DNA from: Nitrososphaerota archaeon
GTDB taxonomy: Archaea > Thermoproteota > Nitrososphaeria > Nitrososphaerales > CADDZS01
Assembly (NCBI GenBank): GCA_013288145.1
Contig: JABDCJ010000062.1
Location: 1-13,095, forward strand
Length of the DNA stretch: 13,095 nt
Reading direction: 5' to 3'
The translations under genes and the position numbers were made by a program. Below the pieces are notes generated by a model, which was not told the DNA's origin, searched no databases, and was given only the letters and a program-made list of their open reading frames with translations. Of this stretch, positions 11,186 through 13,095 are shown piece after piece. Numbering within the stretch: the first letter of the stretch is position 1; every line of letters starts with the position of its first letter.

Positions 11186-13095
11186 TTGCAAACCACAGTT
11201 CAGAAAACCTCTCTGATAGGAAAGCCGATAGATCGCGTCGATGGACTCCTGAAGGTCAGTGGTCGAGCGAAATACTCTGCTGATTTCAAACCCGATGGCG
11301 ATATGGCATATGGTGCCTTAGTCATGAGTACGATAGCCAGCGGGCGAATCCAGAACATTGATGCTGCGGCCGCACAACGTGCACCGGGCGTCGTTAAGGT
11401 TGTGACGCATCTCAATGCACCCAGACTTCCATTTGACGAGCGAAGGGAAATCGTCGATCCCAAGAAAGGACAAGTTCTCCACGTACTCCAGACAGTTGAA
11501 ATCTACTTCAGCGGCCAACCAATCGGCGTCGTGGTGGCAGAAACCCTGGAGCAGGCGCAGTACGCTGCAGAACTGGTGAAAGTTAGCTACGAGGAAAAAA
11601 ATCCAGTCACAAGCGTTGAAGCTGAACTAGCTCACGCTCTTGAATCTCCCGAAACTGGAGCTACCGATATTCTCCGAGGAATGGATCCCAAGGCGGTCCT
11701 CGAAGACGCCGCTGTTAGAATTGATGAGACCTATAGAATCCCAATTGAGCATCACAACTCGATGGAGCTTCTCGCGACGATCGCCGAGTGGACTGGTGAC
11801 AAGCTTACTCTCCACGATAAGACCCAGTGGGTTGACAATGTTCGAGATCAACTCTCGTTAGTTTTTGGGATCCCTCCTGAAAATGTTCGCGTAATTTCGC
11901 CCTTCGTTGGCGGCGGCTTTGGCTCGGCTCTCCGACCGTGGGCTCACCCAATAGTTGCCGCGATCGCTGCAATGGTAGTAGAAAGACCGGTCAAGCTCGT
12001 GGTATCGAGGAAACAGATGTTTACCTCGCATGGGCACAGGCCGTACACAATTCAACGCGTCGCGCTCGGAGCAACCATTCAAGGGAAGCTCATGGCGATA
12101 ATCCACGAAGGCACTGCACAGACTTCATTCTATGAAGACTATGCGGAAAACCTCCTTGGTCCGACTCGTAAGCTCTATGCGAGTCCCAACTGTTTCACCA
12201 AGTACAGGTTGGTTCGTGGCACCATCCAGACGCCAACTCCCATGCGAGCTCCGGGTAATGTGTCAGGGATTTTTGCGTTAGAGTCCGCGATGGACGAACT
12301 TGCGTACAAATTGAACATCGATCCGCTTGAATTGCGGATCCGTAATTACGCTGATGTTGATCCGGAAGACGGCTTGCCCTGGTCGAGCAAGGGACTTCTA
12401 GAGTGCTATAAGAGAGGCGCGTCCGTATTCGGATGGACTCGACGAAATATGGAACCGCGCTCTAATCACGATGGCCACACTCTGGTGGGGATGGGGATGG
12501 CGAGCGGGATTTATCACACTAACCGTGCAAAGGCGAGCGCGCGTACGCAGATCTTTGCAGACGGGACTGCAATCACGCAGTCGGCCACCAGTGACATCGG
12601 TCCCGGAACTTGGTCGATGATGCAGATAATCTGCGCTGAAGCTCTGGGCTTGCCTATAGATCAGGTCCGTTCACAGCTCGGTGACTCTGATTTGCCGTCT
12701 GCTCCAGAGCAGGGAGGATCAATTACAACAGCCAGTGTTGGCTCTGCGGTGTACGAAGCGTCAATTGAAGCACGAGCAAAGATTTTGAAAGTAGCGTCAA
12801 TGGACAGGAATTCTCCCCTACACGGGGCTTCCGATAGTCAGGTTATTTTCGAAAACGGTCGAATTTCATGGAATAACGATCCGACTCGCGGCGAGACCTA
12901 CGACGCAATATTGAAGCGAAACAATCTCGACTCTGTTGAAGCACATGTCGACTCAAAGCCGAGTGAAGATTCGAAAAATTATTCAAAGAGCGCATTCGTC
13001 GCGCAATTTGCCGAAGTTCGCGTCGATCAAGCTTTGGGCACGATTCGAGTTACAAGATTTGTAAGCGCGTGCGCTGGGGGAAGGATAATCAATCA
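11186..13095 (+). CDS. paoC: Aldehyde oxidoreductase molybdenum-cofactor large subunit, 3'-truncated (PaoC type)
   Basis: The frame is open from TTG 11186 to the window end (636 codons and 2 bases; about 730 are expected). The TTG is chosen because IGKPIDRVDGLLKVSGRAKY, the conserved N-terminal block, follows within ten residues and no in-frame ATG or GTG is available there. Molybdenum-cofactor motifs seen are FVGGGFGS (from residue 240), MRAPG (353-357) and EQGGS (508-512). The MRAPG loop and lack of a CO-dehydrogenase AYxCSFR loop point to aldehyde oxidation to carboxylic acid. The catalytic glutamate loop (GxGE) would lie beyond the end of the window. The visible frame ends in GGRIINQ. The gap to the medium-subunit stop is 19 nt, so the three genes form one operon. 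Confidence 0.9.
   Translation, partial: MQTTVQKTSLIGKPIDRVDGLLKVSGRAKYSADFKPDGDMAYGALVMSTIASGRIQNIDAAAAQRAPGVVKVVTHLNAPRLPFDERREIVDPKKGQVLHVLQTVEIYFSGQPIGVVVAETLEQAQYAAELVKVSYEEKNPVTSVEAELAHALESPETGATDILRGMDPKAVLEDAAVRIDETYRIPIEHHNSMELLATIAEWTGDKLTLHDKTQWVDNVRDQLSLVFGIPPENVRVISPFVGGGFGSALRPWAHPIVAAIAAMVVERPVKLVVSRKQMFTSHGHRPYTIQRVALGATIQGKLMAIIHEGTAQTSFYEDYAENLLGPTRKLYASPNCFTKYRLVRGTIQTPTPMRAPGNVSGIFALESAMDELAYKLNIDPLELRIRNYADVDPEDGLPWSSKGLLECYKRGASVFGWTRRNMEPRSNHDGHTLVGMGMASGIYHTNRAKASARTQIFADGTAITQSATSDIGPGTWSMMQIICAEALGLPIDQVRSQLGDSDLPSAPEQGGSITTASVGSAVYEASIEARAKILKVASMDRNSPLHGASDSQVIFENGRISWNNDPTRGETYDAILKRNNLDSVEAHVDSKPSEDSKNYSKSAFVAQFAEVRVDQALGTIRVTRFVSACAGGRIIN

Noticed and set aside
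1..13095. CRISPR arrays, insertion sequences, transposases, rRNA genes
   Set aside because: I saw no regularly spaced repeats, no transposase motifs, no terminal inverted repeats with target duplications, and no rRNA sequence.

Overview
The window looks archaeal and most probably comes from a soil-type Nitrososphaeria (Thaumarchaeota) genome of middling GC. Four things point that way: A/T-rich TATA boxes about 25-35 nt upstream of several starts, with short or no leaders; two proteins that combine a ribbon-helix-helix (RHH) domain with a C-terminal domain; a degraded uS14 ribosomal protein gene of the archaeal type; and a two-repeat barrel-like protein ending in YEWK, which I associate from memory with these archaea. 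The lineage is inference, because no rRNA or informative core gene is present.

Layout. At 1-1503 (+) lie the 3' part of a zinc-free MDR/quinone-oxidoreductase-type enzyme and an F420-dependent-reductase-like NAD(P)-binding protein. At 1504-2060 there is no long gene, but two small ORFs and a perfect 14-bp palindrome. At 2061-3845 (-) lie the two-repeat protein and RHH protein 1, and the same operator, GTCATAC-N3-GTATGAC, stands in front of both. At 3983-4687 (+) are a possible 36-aa zinc-finger ORF and a membrane-anchored protein of unknown function. At 4819-5448 (-) are an eroded uS14 copy and a highly charged ORF, both with apparent one-base lesions near the N-terminus.

At 5615-9389 is what looks like a small regulon. 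It contains a 6-oxocamphor-hydrolase-like crotonase (-), RHH protein 2 (-), an HMA-like ferredoxin-fold protein (-), and, divergently, a beta-propeller plus a DsbA-like thiol oxidoreductase (+). The crotonase, the HMA-like gene and the propeller/DsbA pair each have the same 22-bp element, TACAA-N4-TTGCAAAAARTAC, placed a few bases upstream of a TATA box. RHH protein 2 lacks that element and has its own inverted repeat between its TATA box and start.

At 9600-13095 (+) is a three-gene molybdenum aldehyde oxidoreductase operon in the order small ([2Fe-2S]), medium (FAD plus an extra [4Fe-4S] cluster) and large (molybdenum cofactor), as in PaoABC/YagTSR. The large subunit runs off the window; it starts at a TTG behind a strong Shine-Dalgarno sequence.

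Taken together, the window is an accessory metabolic region of oxidoreductases, a C-C hydrolase-type crotonase and aldehyde oxidation, with local regulators. The clearest new signals are the shared promoter element, the paralogous RHH/operator pairs, and the broken uS14 copy.
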